Part shown: positions 47,113 to 56,678 of the stretch, piece by piece
How the letters are laid out: each line of letters opens with the position of its first letter
Position numbering within the stretch: position 1 is the first letter of the stretch
Assembly: GCF_900163755.1 (NCBI RefSeq)
Contig: NZ_FUKI01000135.1
Coordinates: 1-64,000 of the forward strand
Direction: 5' to 3'
Length of the DNA: 64,000 bases
Source: Crenothrix polyspora
Lineage (GTDB): Bacteria; Pseudomonadota; Gammaproteobacteria; Methylococcales; Methylomonadaceae
Made by a program: the position numbers and the translations under genes
The notes under the pieces: model-generated
Told to the model about the DNA's origin: nothing
Database searches by the model: none
The model's input: only the letters and a program-made list of their open reading frames with translations

Positions 47113-48420
47113 TTAGTGCATTTTTATCTTGGCAAAAGCACTGCGTCTAAACAGATTGGAAAGCGTGAGCATGGCCGTTCTAAAATAGCCATGTATAGAT
47201 ACCTGGTGCATTTTATACAAAGACAAATAAAACACACGGGCAATAAAGCCTCCCACACTAACAGAGCCCATGAGGTTACCCATTAAATTACCTACCGTCG
47301 TATATTTGCCCAACGATACTAACGAACCATAATCATGATAAACAAACTCAACCAAAGCCTCACCATTCAAACGATTAATTAGCGATTTACATAACGCCGA
47401 TGCCTGCTGATGCGCGGCTTGGGCGCGGGGTGGTACGTTTCCGTCACGGCCTTTCCACACACAAGCGGCACAATCACCCATCGCAAAAATGCTATCGTCC
47501 GCTGTCTTTAAGGTGTTATCCACTACCAGTTGATTAATACGATTAGTTTCCAATCCATCCAACTCTTTTAACCAGTCGGGGGCTTTAATACCCGCTGCCC
47601 ATACCTTAAGATCAGCCACAATATAGTCGCCATCTTGGGTCACAATGGCTGCGGGAGTGATTTCTACCACGCGCCGTCCCAATTTAAGCTCCACACCTAA
47701 CGCAACCAATTGCTGCTGGGTAGCGGCGGCTAATTTAGCCGGTAATGCAGGCAATAACTGATTGGCAGCCTCAATAATGCACAATTTGACATCATTGGCA
47801 TCTCTCAAGCCATAAGTAGCCAACACGTTAGTCACTTCGTGCAGTTGCGCCGTTAATTCTACGCCAGTTGCACCCGCACCAATAATGGCAATAGACAACG
47901 GTTTAACCAATTTACCTTCATTACCGACATAATTTTTAATGTAGGTTTCCAGCAAGTGTTTTTGAAATTTGAAAGCTTGTGTGGTGGTATCCAAAAACAT
48001 GCAATGTTCCGCAACGCCTTTCACATTAAAGGAATTACTGACGCTGCCCACCGCTATCACCAAGGTATCGTAACTGATTGTCCGTTTAGGAATAATCTGC
48101 TCACCCTCTGAATTGACGGTAGCGCCCACATACACTTCTTTTTTCTGCCGGTTCAAGCCCTCCATTTTGCCTAAGCGAAAACGGAAATGGTTGCGATAGC
48201 CTTGTGCCAGGTAATCAACTTGCTCGGATTCATCCAGCGTGCCTGCGGCCACTTCATGCAGCAACGGCTTCCAGATATGGGTGGCAGTAGCATCCAGCAA
48301 GGTAATGTCCGCTAAACCTTTTTTGCCCAATTTTTTACCTAAGCTGGTAGCCAGCTCAAGCCCTGCTGCTCCCCCGCCCACAATCACGATTTTGTGCTTT
48401 TCAACGTTATCTGCCATCAC
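47113..48420 (-). CDS. ndh: type II NADH dehydrogenase (NDH-2)
   Basis: FAD-dependent NADH:quinone oxidoreductase of 435 residues, not proton-pumping. The FAD-binding KIVIVGGGAAGLELATSLG, the NADH-binding IAIIGAGATGVELTAQLHE and the late FAD motif DSIFAMGDCAACV are clear. The C-terminal GFIARVFYLSLYKMHQVSIHG is the membrane-binding amphipathic part. It would give the cell a fast NADH outlet to quinone, which could also feed methane monooxygenase. Confidence 0.93.
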   Translation of the reverse strand: MMADNVEKHKIVIVGGGAAGLELATSLGKKLGKKGLADITLLDATATHIWKPLLHEVAAGTLDESEQVDYLAQGYRNHFRFRLGKMEGLNRQKKEVYVGATVNSEGEQIIPKRTISYDTLVIAVGSVSNSFNVKGVAEHCMFLDTTTQAFKFQKHLLETYIKNYVGNEGKLVKPLSIAIIGAGATGVELTAQLHEVTNVLATYGLRDANDVKLCIIEAANQLLPALPAKLAAATQQQLVALGVELKLGRRVVEITPAAIVTQDGDYIVADLKVWAAGIKAPDWLKELDGLETNRINQLVVDNTLKTADDSIFAMGDCAACVWKGRDGNVPPRAQAAHQQASALCKSLINRLNGEALVEFVYHDYGSLVSLGKYTTVGNLMGNLMGSVSVGGFIARVFYLSLYKMHQVSIHGYFRTAMLTLSNLFRRSAFAKIKMH

Positions 48421-48861
48421 TCCCCCTCGCGTTAATGTATCGTCAATATTCTACTTTCCACGCTGTAAACAGACTGCATTCCCTTTTCTTCAGAGACATT
48501 ATATCCAATCAACTTGGGCTTGGCTGTTTTAGCTGATAATTGATAAAAATTATTTGTTGAATTAAAAAAATCACCTGCATTCATAACAATTGGACAACGG
48601 TTCGGCAACAATCAAAACACACCAGCCAAGTCAATTGTTACCAGCCAGATAAGATGGGTAACGTGAGACAGCAAAATTACCATTCTGATTGTCGGATATA
48701 AATCATGTTGTCATGAAATGATTTTAATATGTCATTGCATACCAGCAATCATTGCGAGTAAATTACAACCAGGCTTTAATGCGTTACAAGCCCCCACACG
48801 CTATAGCTAAACGATAGTTATTATCACTTTGTATTAGATTTATCAGTCTCGGGAATGTGTT
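48421..48861. other. intergenic region with no recognised element
   Basis: About 440 AT-rich bases between divergent ndh and the small gene at 48862. I see short inverted repeats (AATCAT/ATGATT near 48690-48725) but no gene, terminator or convincing promoter. Confidence 0.5.
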
Positions 48862-49095
48862 ATGAACCTAAAAGATGAAGAAATCCAAGCATTAATAATT
48901 CAACTCAACGAATACAATATTCAAATCAGCTTGCTAACTGAAAAACAGCAGGCAGCAGCAACAGTGGCAAAAAAGTGTGCTCAAGAACTGGGTGAGTTAC
49001 GGGAAAAATACCGCATAACCGCACAACAATTACGTAAACGAGAAGTGGTTAAAACCAGTTTTTATATGTGGGAGAACATAGGAGACGGCGGCTAA
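48862..49095 (+). CDS. small coiled-coil hypothetical protein
   Basis: Protein of 77 residues, mainly one helix with heptad-like hydrophobics (EEIQALIIQLNEYNIQISLL through LGELREKYRITAQQLRKRE) and a short tail SFYMWENIGDGG. A GGGA stretch is 6 bases before the ATG. I do not recognise it; coding is supported by the ribosome site and regular helix pattern. Confidence 0.55.
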   Translation: MNLKDEEIQALIIQLNEYNIQISLLTEKQQAAATVAKKCAQELGELREKYRITAQQLRKREVVKTSFYMWENIGDGG

Positions 49096-49427
49096 GTGTC
49101 GAATTTGTAATTAATGCTAGATGAGCGTGCTTAACAGGTCGTCACGCTCAGTATGCAAGACATAATTGGTTTGCAAGATAATCCCTGCGTAATGCCAGTT
49201 AATAATTGAATACATCTGTCAGATTTTTGTGGATTATGGTAAATGTGTCTCACCTATATCAGTCTAACCGAATTTCCCTGCTGTAGAACAAGTGGTTTTG
49301 TACTGCCTACCCACCGAATAACTGAATCGTCCCGTCACTGATTTTAAGTTCTTTATCCTCAGATAATCTTATCGTTTATAATCGTAGGCTTTATTTTATC
49401 CACGCACGCCCACGAATTTTAACGCCC
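49096..49427. other. intergenic region with hairpin and prfB promoter
   Basis: The first part has TGAGCGTG (49122-49129) paired with CACGCTCA (49143-49150), a possible terminator without a T-run for the gene at 48862. The last part has TATAAT at 49377-49382, a good -10 hexamer 46 bases before the prfB start; the -35 (TTATCC, 18 bases upstream) is weak. Confidence 0.5.
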
Positions 49428-50526
49428 ATGCAAGAAATAAATCCGATTAAAAACAAAATTGCCGATCTTAAAAGCCGCAGCGATGCGCTGAGGGGGTATC
49501 TTTGACTTCGACAACAAAAGCGAACGTTTAATAGAAGTATTACGCGAGCTGGAAAACCCTAAAATCTGGGATAACCCTGAACAAGCCTTAACCTTGGGTA
49601 AAGAGCGTGGTCAGTTAGAAATTGTGGTCAACACAATTAACGATATGGATCGCGGTCTTGCCGATGCGGAAGAACTGCTTGCAATGGCAGTGGAAGAAGA
49701 GGATGAAGATACTGTCAACACAGTCGTTGATGATCTGGAACATTTTGAGAAGCGCGTGGCCGATCTGGAATTTCGGCGTATGTTTTCTGGCCAAATGGAT
49801 GCCAACAACGCATTTTTGGATATTCAATCCGGCTCTGGCGGCACCGAGGCGCAAGATTGGGCTTCAATGATTGAGCGCATGTATTTGCGTTGGGGTGAAA
49901 GTCGTGGCTTTAAAACTGAGTTAATCGAAGAATCTGATGGCGATGTGGCCGGTATTAAAAGCGCTACTATCCGCTTTGAAGGTGAGTATGCCTATGGCTG
50001 GTTACGTACCGAAACCGGTGTTCACCGTTTGGTGAGAAAGTCACCGTTTGATTCCGGCAATCGCCGTCATACCTCGTTTGCATCGGTGTTTGTATCGCCT
50101 GAGATTGATGATGATATTGATATTGACATTAACCCTGCGGATATTCGTATTGATGTTTACCGTGCCAGTGGTGCCGGTGGCCAGCACGTTAACAAGACGG
50201 AATCGGCGGTGCGCATGACGCATAACCCGACTGGCATTGTCGTGCAATGCCAAAGTGATCGTTCACAGCATAAAAACCGCGATACCGCGATGAAACAGTT
50301 GAAAGCCAAATTGTATGAACTGGAAATACGCAAACGCAGTGAAACCGCACAGGCGTTGGAAGATACCAAGTCTGATATTGGCTGGGGTAGCCAAATTCGG
50401 TCTTATGTATTGGATCAATCGCGTATTAAGGATTTACGTACCGGCGTGGAAACCGGCAATACGCAGGCAGTGTTGGATGGGGATTTGGATCAGTTTATTG
50501 AAGCAAGTTTGAAGAGCGGCCTGTAA
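49428..50526 (+). CDS. prfB: peptide chain release factor 2, with programmed +1 frameshift
   Basis: RF2, 365 residues after frameshifting, equal to the Escherichia coli protein. The first 25 codons run from ATG 49428 to CTT 49500-49502, then an in-frame TGA (49503-49505). A +1 shift at CTT-T continues at GAC 49504 in the frame that ends at 50526. The catalytic GGQ is in [20 protein letters not shown]. The stop-codon recognition SPF motif is in [14 protein letters not shown]2 reads UGA and UAA; low RF2 favours the frameshift, giving autoregulation. Confidence 0.97.
49491..49506 (+). promoter_or_regulatory. RF2 programmed frameshift site
   Basis: The sequence AGGGGGTATCTTTGAC holds the internal Shine-Dalgarno (AGGGGG), the slippery CTT codon and the poor-context stop TGA-C, as in the classical RF2 autoregulation site. 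Confidence 0.97.
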
Positions 50527-50552
50527 GTTATTCTTGTGAATATAATCGTCTA

Positions 50553-50969
50553 ATGAACAAAAATGAACTTGAACATTTAGCAGCTATCAGAATTAAAGAA
50601 GCCGAGATTCTTTTGGCTACGGATTGTTATCAGGGTGCGTATTATTTGGCAGGCTACGCGCTGGAATGTACATTAAAGGCGTGTATTGCTAAACACGTTA
50701 AAGAATTTGATTTTCCAAATAAACAGCTGGCCAATGACAGTTACACGCATAATCTTAACAAGTTGCTTATTACAGCGGGTTTGAAGCAAAAACTCACTGA
50801 ACAAGAGAATCTCAGTAGCGACGTAAAACTGAACTGGGCGGTTGTTAATAGGTGGTCAGAAGAGTCTCGCTATGAATGCACTATTGGCGAACAAGAGGCT
50901 TACGACCTCTTTAATGCCATTACCGATAATGAATCAGGAATACTACCGTGGCTAAAGAATTATTTATAA
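50553..50969 (+). CDS. HEPN domain protein
   Basis: HEPN-family protein of 138 residues. The helix pair AAIRIKEAEILLATDC and YYLAGYALECTLKACIAKHV is the family core and is clearly related to the HEPN protein at 40673-41137; both also end with a WSEESRYE/WNEQSRYK-like motif. No R-x4-6-H ribonuclease motif is evident. It starts 26 bases after prfB and overlaps the next gene by 22 bases. Confidence 0.82.
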   Translation: MNKNELEHLAAIRIKEAEILLATDCYQGAYYLAGYALECTLKACIAKHVKEFDFPNKQLANDSYTHNLNKLLITAGLKQKLTEQENLSSDVKLNWAVVNRWSEESRYECTIGEQEAYDLFNAITDNESGILPWLKNYL

Positions 50970-51388
50970 CGCAATGGTTTTCTAACGAGATGCTGTTGGC
51001 GGGTGCTGCGTTAATCAAACGATTAGATGAAGCGGATGCACAGGTAGCGGCGGCTTTTTGGTTATTAGATGCCGAAGAAAAGACCTGGGCATTGACGATA
51101 GTTTCATCACTTATTGAAAGCGAAGGACCTAGAAAGTACTACAAGCGGATTAATGATGTTAATGACTCCGCCAACCCTAATGAAGAGATCATTTCTTTAC
51201 ATGACATTCAAGTAGTTAATACTAATAATCGTATTATTCGGGCAATACAGCACAGTAATTTAGGGAAAGCCTTACTTGAAAATAACCGGTTAGGTAGGAA
51301 TATTATTGGTGATGTATCTATTGAAGATATGTACCTTTATCGAATGGATTGGACGCTATTGACACCAGAAAATACAGCTGTGGCTTAG
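50948..51388 (+). CDS. hypothetical protein paired with HEPN protein
   Basis: Unrecognised protein of 146 residues (GTG start; an alternative ATG is at 50990). Helical N-terminal half (LAGAALIKRLDEADAQVAAAFWLL) and a C-terminal half ending EDMYLYRMDWTLL. The 22-base overlap with the HEPN gene implies joint function. It is not similar by eye to the partner of the other HEPN gene at 40371-40691. Confidence 0.65.
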   Translation: MAKELFITQWFSNEMLLAGAALIKRLDEADAQVAAAFWLLDAEEKTWALTIVSSLIESEGPRKYYKRINDVNDSANPNEEIISLHDIQVVNTNNRIIRAIQHSNLGKALLENNRLGRNIIGDVSIEDMYLYRMDWTLLTPENTAVA

Positions 51389-51444
51389 ATGAGTAGAGGA
51401 CATTACGGCCTACGTTTTATCAGTGATGTTGATTTATTCCGATT

Positions 51445-51669
51445 TTGAGTTGCCATAAATCAATTCAAATCCGCGCTAAAAGTACAGCTCCTCAGAAAAA
51501 TTATGTTTCTGTAGAATTGTTTGCCGGTGCAGGTGGACTTGCATTAGGTCTGGAGAAGGCGGGTTTCAAGGCCGTTATGCTGAATGAAATTGATAAGCAA
51601 GCGTGTGCTACTTTACGAATTAATCGACCCAACTGGCGTGTAATTGAAGGCAGTTGGGAAATAGCTTGA
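51445..51669 (+). pseudogene. truncated C5-cytosine DNA methyltransferase
   Basis: Only the first 74 codons of a cytosine-5 methyltransferase are left. YVSVELFAGAGGLALGLEKAG is motif I (SAM binding) and NEIDKQACATLRINRP is motif II; the frame then ends before the catalytic PCQ motif and the target-recognition domain, which I do not find downstream. The visible start is TTG. It is most likely the remnant of a restriction-modification gene next to the HEPN pair. Confidence 0.8.
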
Positions 51670-51748
51670 TTACATTATTAAATAGCTTAGAAAACAACGC
51701 GTCTGCGCTTAATGAATTATGCTAATAAAATGCCCAAACACCACTGCT

Positions 51749-52000
51749 ATGCAACTACAACTTTTGGGTACTGCTGGCTGTCATTTATGCGAACTGGCGG
51801 ATGCTATTCTCACCAGCGCTAAGATTGAATATGATATAACGACAGATTACATTGATATTGCCGAGCAGACGCAATGGCAAGCCCTTTACGCAACCCGCAT
51901 CCCTGTATTACGCCATCCCGTTACGCAAAAAGAACTGGGCTGGCCTTTTGATGTCGCCACTGTATTGGCATTTATTTCCGAGATAATAGCAAATGACTAA
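51749..52000 (+). CDS. glutaredoxin-like thiol protein
   Basis: Protein of 83 residues, thioredoxin fold of the DUF836/glutaredoxin-like group: LQLLGTAGCHLCELADAIL with a CxxC (C-H-L-C) near the N-terminus and the cis-proline motif TRIPVLRHP. Start chosen at the ATG 51749, giving the normal N-terminus; an upstream ATG at 51719 adds 10 residues. It overlaps fumC by 8 bases. Confidence 0.82.
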   Translation: MQLQLLGTAGCHLCELADAILTSAKIEYDITTDYIDIAEQTQWQALYATRIPVLRHPVTQKELGWPFDVATVLAFISEIIAND

Positions 52001-53375
52001 ATTCCGTTTAGAAAAAGACAGCATGGGTGAACTGCAAGTGCCGGTAGATGCGCTGTATGCCGCACAAACCCAACGTGCTGTTGAAAATTTCCCCATCAGT
52101 GGCTTAACCATGCCACCGGCATTTATTAAAACGGTGGCACTGATTAAAAAAACCGCCGCCAGTGTTAATATAAATTTAAGCGAATTGGATACCATTACTG
52201 GTAATGCCATTATGCAGGCAGCAGAGCAAATCATTGCAGGGCAACATGCCGAACAATTTCCTATTGATGTATTTCAAACCGGTTCTGGTACTAGCACCAA
52301 TATGAACGTCAACGAAGTGCTGGCAAGCCTTGCTAGCCAAATCGCCGGAAAAGCCGTCAGTGCCAACGATGATGTGAACATGGGACAAAGCAGTAACGAT
52401 GTTATCCCAACGGCCATCCACGTCAGTGCAGCACTGGAATGTCATCAACACTTGCTGCCTGCTTTACAACATCTGGCCGAAATCATTGAACACAAAGCGA
52501 CATCATTAAACGACGTGATAAAAACAGGGCGTACGCATTTAATGGATGCCATGCCAATACAAATGAGCCAAGAATTAGCTGGCTGGGCGCTACAAATTCG
52601 CAACAGTATAGACCGTATTAATGCCACCTTACCCAGAGTATATAAATTAGCGCAAGGCGGCACAGCGGTTGGTACAGGCATTAATGCACATCCTGAATTT
52701 GCCACATTGTTCGCCCATTATTTAAGTGATGACACCGGCTTACCGTTTAAAGCCAATAATAATTTTTTTGAAAGCTTAAGCACCCAAGATGCAATAGTGG
52801 AGTTATCCGGTCAACTTAAAGTAATAGCGGTTAGTTTGATGAAAATCGCTAATGATTTACGCTGGATGAACAGCGGGCCATTAGCAGGCCTAGGAGAAAT
52901 TGAACTCCCTGCTTTACAGCCAGGCAGTAGCATTATGCCTGGCAAGGTTAACCCAGTAATTCCAGAAGCGGTGGCAATGGTGGCGGCACAAGTAATCGGC
53001 AACGATGCGACGATTACTATCGCGGGACAATCGGGCACATTCCAGCTCAACGTGATGTTGCCAGTAATTGCCTATAATATTTTGCAAAGCATAGACATTC
53101 TGGCTAATGTCAGCACCGCACTAGCCAATAAGGCCATTGCAGGATTTACAGTGCAAACAGATAATTTGCAACAAACCTTGGCCAAAAACCCTATCTTGGT
53201 CACTGCGTTAAATCCTATTATTGGCTATGCCAAAGCGGCTGAAGTGGCCAAAGCCGCCTATAAACAAAAACGCCCCATTATTGAGGTTGCCGCTGAAATG
53301 ACCGAACTATCCATTGCCGAATTAGAAAAACTATTGAATCCGGCGCACTTAACCCAAGGTGGCATCAATCAATAA
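51993..53375 (+). CDS. fumC: class II fumarate hydratase
   Basis: Iron-free fumarase of 460 residues converting fumarate to malate in the TCA cycle. It starts FRLEKDSMGELQVPVDALYAAQTQRA; TGSGTSTNMNVNEV, KTGRTHLMDAMPIQ and the superfamily signature GSSIMPGKVNPVIPEA are all present. It overlaps the upstream thiol protein by 8 bases. The class II form resists oxidative damage. Confidence 0.96.
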   Translation: MTKFRLEKDSMGELQVPVDALYAAQTQRAVENFPISGLTMPPAFIKTVALIKKTAASVNINLSELDTITGNAIMQAAEQIIAGQHAEQFPIDVFQTGSGTSTNMNVNEVLASLASQIAGKAVSANDDVNMGQSSNDVIPTAIHVSAALECHQHLLPALQHLAEIIEHKATSLNDVIKTGRTHLMDAMPIQMSQELAGWALQIRNSIDRINATLPRVYKLAQGGTAVGTGINAHPEFATLFAHYLSDDTGLPFKANNNFFESLSTQDAIVELSGQLKVIAVSLMKIANDLRWMNSGPLAGLGEIELPALQPGSSIMPGKVNPVIPEAVAMVAAQVIGNDATITIAGQSGTFQLNVMLPVIAYNILQSIDILANVSTALANKAIAGFTVQTDNLQQTLAKNPILVTALNPIIGYAKAAEVAKAAYKQKRPIIEVAAEMTELSIAELEKLLNPAHLTQGGINQ

Positions 53376-53409
53376 GCTGTAAACGCGCTAACCACGACAA
53401 AGGATAACC

Positions 53410-53856
53410 ATGAAACGTATTGTTTTTATTTACCTTGCGGCGGCGCTGTTGTCTGCCCAAAGTGCCTACGCTAAATGTACAAACGGTAGTAAAACCGTGT
53501 TTTCCTGTATGACCACAAAAGCAAAAACCATCGAAGTTTGCGAGACCAAAAGCACTATTGCATATAGCTTTGGCAAGCCACCCGCTAAACCAGAAATTGA
53601 GGTTAAAATATTACGTCAGCAGGCATCAACCTTCCAATGGGCAGGCATTGGACGCTACATGTCCTACGCCGTAGACATTCCCAATGGCAACACCACTTAC
53701 AGTGTGTTTTGGGGTGTGGATAGAATTACCCCTGAACACGCCATTGAAGCAGGTGTCAATGTATTAATTAACAACAACGTGAAAGCTACTGTGCAATGTT
53801 CTGGAAAAAATATCGAACAACATCTTGAGGGTATCAACTTAAAACCTACCGAGTAA
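53410..53856 (+). CDS. hypothetical secreted protein
   Basis: Exported protein of 148 residues with a signal peptide ending AQSAYA. The mature part holds four cysteines (KCTN, FSCM, EVCE, VQCS) that may form two disulfides, and mixed beta sequence (STFQWAGIGRYMSYAVDIP, TYSVFWGVDR). I do not recognise a family. An AAAGGA site precedes the ATG, 34 bases after fumC. Confidence 0.72.
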   Translation: MKRIVFIYLAAALLSAQSAYAKCTNGSKTVFSCMTTKAKTIEVCETKSTIAYSFGKPPAKPEIEVKILRQQASTFQWAGIGRYMSYAVDIPNGNTTYSVFWGVDRITPEHAIEAGVNVLINNNVKATVQCSGKNIEQHLEGINLKPTE

Positions 53857-53992
53857 TCTGCTATTTTTGGTTATCCATTTAATGAGGCCAATAATCAACT
53901 AAGCTGCCGGCAGAAATGGTGCAGACGCGCGTCGAGCATAATAAAGTCTACTTAACCAATATTTGGCAACACGCTCACTGCGCTAAACATGC

Positions 53993-53998
53993 TATAAT
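53993..53998 (+). promoter_or_regulatory. -10 element of rnpB
   Basis: A perfect TATAAT lies 8 bases before the start of the RNase P RNA. No -35 with normal spacing is evident. Confidence 0.65.
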
Positions 53999-54005
53999 GC
54001 CACCC

Positions 54006-54414
54006 AGAAAGAGTCGGTTGAGCAGTCGCTATTTTTATCGCAAGATAAAGGTAGAGGAAAGTCCGGGCTCCAATGGGCGAGGTGCCAGGTAACGCCTGGG
54101 AGGCGTGAGCCTACGGCAAGTGCCACAGAAAATATACCGCCTAGCTTCTGAATTTTTCACTTATCAACCACCGTAAGGTTGTAGAGAAGAGAGATAATTC
54201 AGGGGCTGGGTAAGGGTGAAATGGTGCGGTAAGAGCGCACCGCGCAGCTGGTAACAGAGGTGGCATGGTAAACCCCACCTGGAGCAAGATCAAATAGAGG
54301 AACAGACGCGTGGCCCGCGCGGTTCCTGGGTAGATTGCTTGAGCCGACAGGTGACTTTCGGCCTAGATGAATGGCTGCTCTCGACAGAACCCGGCTTATA
54401 GACTGACTCTTTCT
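54006..54414 (+). ncRNA. rnpB: RNase P RNA (bacterial type A)
   Basis: Catalytic RNA that matures tRNA 5' ends. The P4-forming conserved block GAGGAAAGTCCGGGCTCC is at about 54054-54071 and its partner ACAGAACCCGGCTTA near 54385-54399. GAAAGAGTC at the 5' end pairs with GACTCTTTC at the 3' end (P1). The core AGTGCCACAGAAAATATACCGCC and GGTAAGGGTGAAA segments are also present. A TATAAT lies just upstream. Length is about 409 nucleotides. Ends are judged from the P1 helix. Confidence 0.96.
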
Positions 54415-54537
54415 TAACTTATCTATCCACAGCAGTATTTTAAAAACTGTGCATGCGTCAAAAAATATCGCTTTTCGTCACAACACCCTGTAATCTATAA
54501 AGCATTGATACTACTTCTTTGTAAAAAAGGTGAGTTT

Positions 54538-55203
54538 GTGCAATCAGAAGTTTATTCAGGTCTTAAAAAAATCCCGTTCCTCGCAACATTACCAAGTGAT
54601 GCCTTACAGGTTTTAGCATCAAAAGCTAAAGCTGTAAAATTTCTCAAACAAGAAGTCATTATTACCGAGGGCGATGAAACGCATTCTCTGTACATTATTC
54701 TGTCCGGCAAAGTACGTGTATTCAGTACAGATAACAAAAGCAAAGAAGTTACCTTGCTCATTCAAGAAACCGGTTCTTATTTTGGTGAAATTGCCTTATT
54801 AAGTGATGAGCCGCGTTCCGCATCTGTACTTGCTTTGGAAAAAACACTGTGCGGCATTATTTCTAAACACGATTTTATTCAGTGGCTAACCCTACACCCT
54901 GAGGTCGCTATTAGCTTACTGGGGGTATTGTCGGAAAAAATCAGAGCATTGACGCAAAAAGTAAAACAACTAGCCTTATCGAATGTTTACGAAAGAACCA
55001 TTAAAGTGTTAAATGATATGGCTCGCCCGTACGGTGATATGTACATTATAACCGCTCGACCTACACAATATGAATTAGCCACAATGGTCGGTTCATCCAG
55101 AGAAATGATTAATAAAATTATGCAAGAATTGGTCAAAGGCGGCTATATCATTCTTGAAGAAAAAACCCTGATCATTGAAAAAAAACTGCCTGCATCTTGG
55201 TAA
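54538..55203 (+). CDS. Crp/Fnr family transcriptional regulator
   Basis: Regulator of about 221 residues. The N-terminal cyclic-nucleotide-binding-type barrel has LYIILSGKVRVFSTD and GSYFGEIALLSDEPRSASV (the phosphate-binding cassette region), and the C-terminal helix-turn-helix is QYELATMVGSSREMINKIMQEL. There are no FNR-type N-terminal cysteines, so it is not an Fe-S oxygen sensor. I chose GTG 54538, 7 bases after AAGG; an upstream TTG at 54505 is possible. Target genes unknown. Confidence 0.92.
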   Translation: MQSEVYSGLKKIPFLATLPSDALQVLASKAKAVKFLKQEVIITEGDETHSLYIILSGKVRVFSTDNKSKEVTLLIQETGSYFGEIALLSDEPRSASVLALEKTLCGIISKHDFIQWLTLHPEVAISLLGVLSEKIRALTQKVKQLALSNVYERTIKVLNDMARPYGDMYIITARPTQYELATMVGSSREMINKIMQELVKGGYIILEEKTLIIEKKLPASW

Positions 55204-55308
55204 TCAAGCGCTGCTTATTTTTTAATACTGAACTTACCAAAAGGATTGTCCACAAAAAACACGAAAGTTTATCTGGGATATTTTTTCGTGAAAACTACCT
55301 TATTTCGA

Positions 55309-55815
55309 TCATTGTCTGATAATAACCGGACGATCAGGCAATTCGTTGTATTTGTGATCTGCGCCAGCTGGAAACCGATGCGCTAATAATAAAGTAATTT
55401 GCTCAATACCATCAATCGAGCCACTTTGAAAGTCACCTTTTAAAAAATACTGGCGCATGCCTTCTGCAATAGCATCCCACTCGTTTTGCAACACCTGCTG
55501 AGTAATGCCACGATCAGCAATAATATGAACTTCCTTATCAGCCAGCATTAAGTAGATTAACACCCCGCAATTTTCTGCTGTATCCCACACCCGTAGATTT
55601 GAAAATACTTCGGTAGCGCGTTGTCGCGCGGATAAGCCTTTCCATACCAGCCCAGGTGCAAGAGCATTTTCAATAGCAAAACGAATCTCACCACGGTGCT
55701 GCGCTTCTGACTGTCTAATCGTCATCTCAATGGCGCTAAGCACAGCCTTAGGAAAAATAATACGCCACCGCCAAGGTGGCATAAACGCATGCCGTAACCA
55801 ACGTTTAATTACCAT
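55309..55815 (-). CDS. TPM domain protein (short, membrane-associated)
   Basis: Protein of 168 residues. After a basic N-terminus (VIKRWLRHAFMPPWRWRIIFP) a TPM domain follows: IEMTIRQSEAQHRGEIRFAIEN, RATEVFSNLRVWDTAENCGVLIYLMLADKEVHIIADRGI and WDAIAEGMRQYFLKGDFQSG. It is the shorter TPM partner often encoded with YgcG-type and LemA proteins. The ATG at 55813-55815 overlaps the preceding gene by 7 bases; a longer frame from 55863 is less likely. Confidence 0.85.
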   Translation of the reverse strand: MVIKRWLRHAFMPPWRWRIIFPKAVLSAIEMTIRQSEAQHRGEIRFAIENALAPGLVWKGLSARQRATEVFSNLRVWDTAENCGVLIYLMLADKEVHIIADRGITQQVLQNEWDAIAEGMRQYFLKGDFQSGSIDGIEQITLLLAHRFPAGADHKYNELPDRPVIIRQ

Positions 55816-56669
55816 GAGCCTGACGCTCCGCCGCCACCAAAACCACCGCCACCACCGCCCCAAGAGCCACCACCAGAAGAACCGCCGCCCCAGCGAGAAT
55901 TGCCACCGAAACCACCGCCACCATTTGACCAGCCACCGCCGTTACCACCGACACCTATCATAAAGAAAACCATAATGCCGACAATAACAGCGGCTATACC
56001 CAAGCCAAATAATACAGAGACTAATACAGCACTACCAATACCTGCAAGCGTACCGCCCATGACGCGACCAAAAATAGACGACAACACAGAACCTACAAAC
56101 AATCCGGCGATTAATATGAAAACATAGCCGCCTTCATCGACGTGTTGACCACCACCGACCTTCGCTTTAGGTGCGGGCAATTCTTCGCCATTCACTAATT
56201 TTATGATTTGCGATACACCAGCATCAATACCACCGGCAAAATCACCGGTCTTAAAATAAGGCGTGATGACATCAGCAATAATGCGCTTGGCAATCACATC
56301 GGGAATCACACCTTCCAAGCCACGCCCAACTTCTATACGCAACTTATGATCGTCTTTAGCAACAATAACAATAATACCATCGTCTATTTTATTACGGCCA
56401 ATTTGCCATAAATCCGCCACTTGGATGCCATATTCGGCAATATCTTGCGGCTGGGTTGTTGGCACAATTAACACAGCAATCTGGCTGCCTTTTTGGGCTT
56501 CAAAAGCGGCAAGCTTTTCTTCTAAGCCAGTAAGTTGAGAAGCGCTTAACGTACCGGTAATATCCGTTACCCGTTGTGATAATTGAGGAATACTAATCTC
56601 AGCCCACACTGTTGTTATAAATAACAACAGTAATAGGCTAAATCCGTAGCGAAAACGCATTGATATCAC
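55809..56669 (-). CDS. YgcG-type TPM domain protein with Gly-rich tail
   Basis: Protein of 286 residues: signal peptide (FSLLLLLFITTVWA), TPM domain (about 25-160; VTDITGTLSASQLTGLEEKL, IAVLIVPTTQPQDIAEYGIQVADLW, DGIIVIVAKDDHKLRIEVGRGLEG), two membrane helices, and a C-terminus of about 55 residues that is nearly all Gly, Ser and Trp. Such proteins are found beside LemA; a role in membrane protein or photosystem-type complex repair is proposed for plant TPM proteins, unproven here. It follows lemA by 9 bases. Confidence 0.88.
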   Translation of the reverse strand: MISMRFRYGFSLLLLLFITTVWAEISIPQLSQRVTDITGTLSASQLTGLEEKLAAFEAQKGSQIAVLIVPTTQPQDIAEYGIQVADLWQIGRNKIDDGIIVIVAKDDHKLRIEVGRGLEGVIPDVIAKRIIADVITPYFKTGDFAGGIDAGVSQIIKLVNGEELPAPKAKVGGGQHVDEGGYVFILIAGLFVGSVLSSIFGRVMGGTLAGIGSAVLVSVLFGLGIAAVIVGIMVFFMIGVGGNGGGWSNGGGGFGGNSRWGGGSSGGGSWGGGGGGFGGGGASGSW

Positions 56670-56678
56670 GAGTCAGTT

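Noticed and set aside
54415-54505. Terminator directly after rnpB
   Set aside because: Beyond the P1 helix of the RNA itself I see no hairpin with a T-run.
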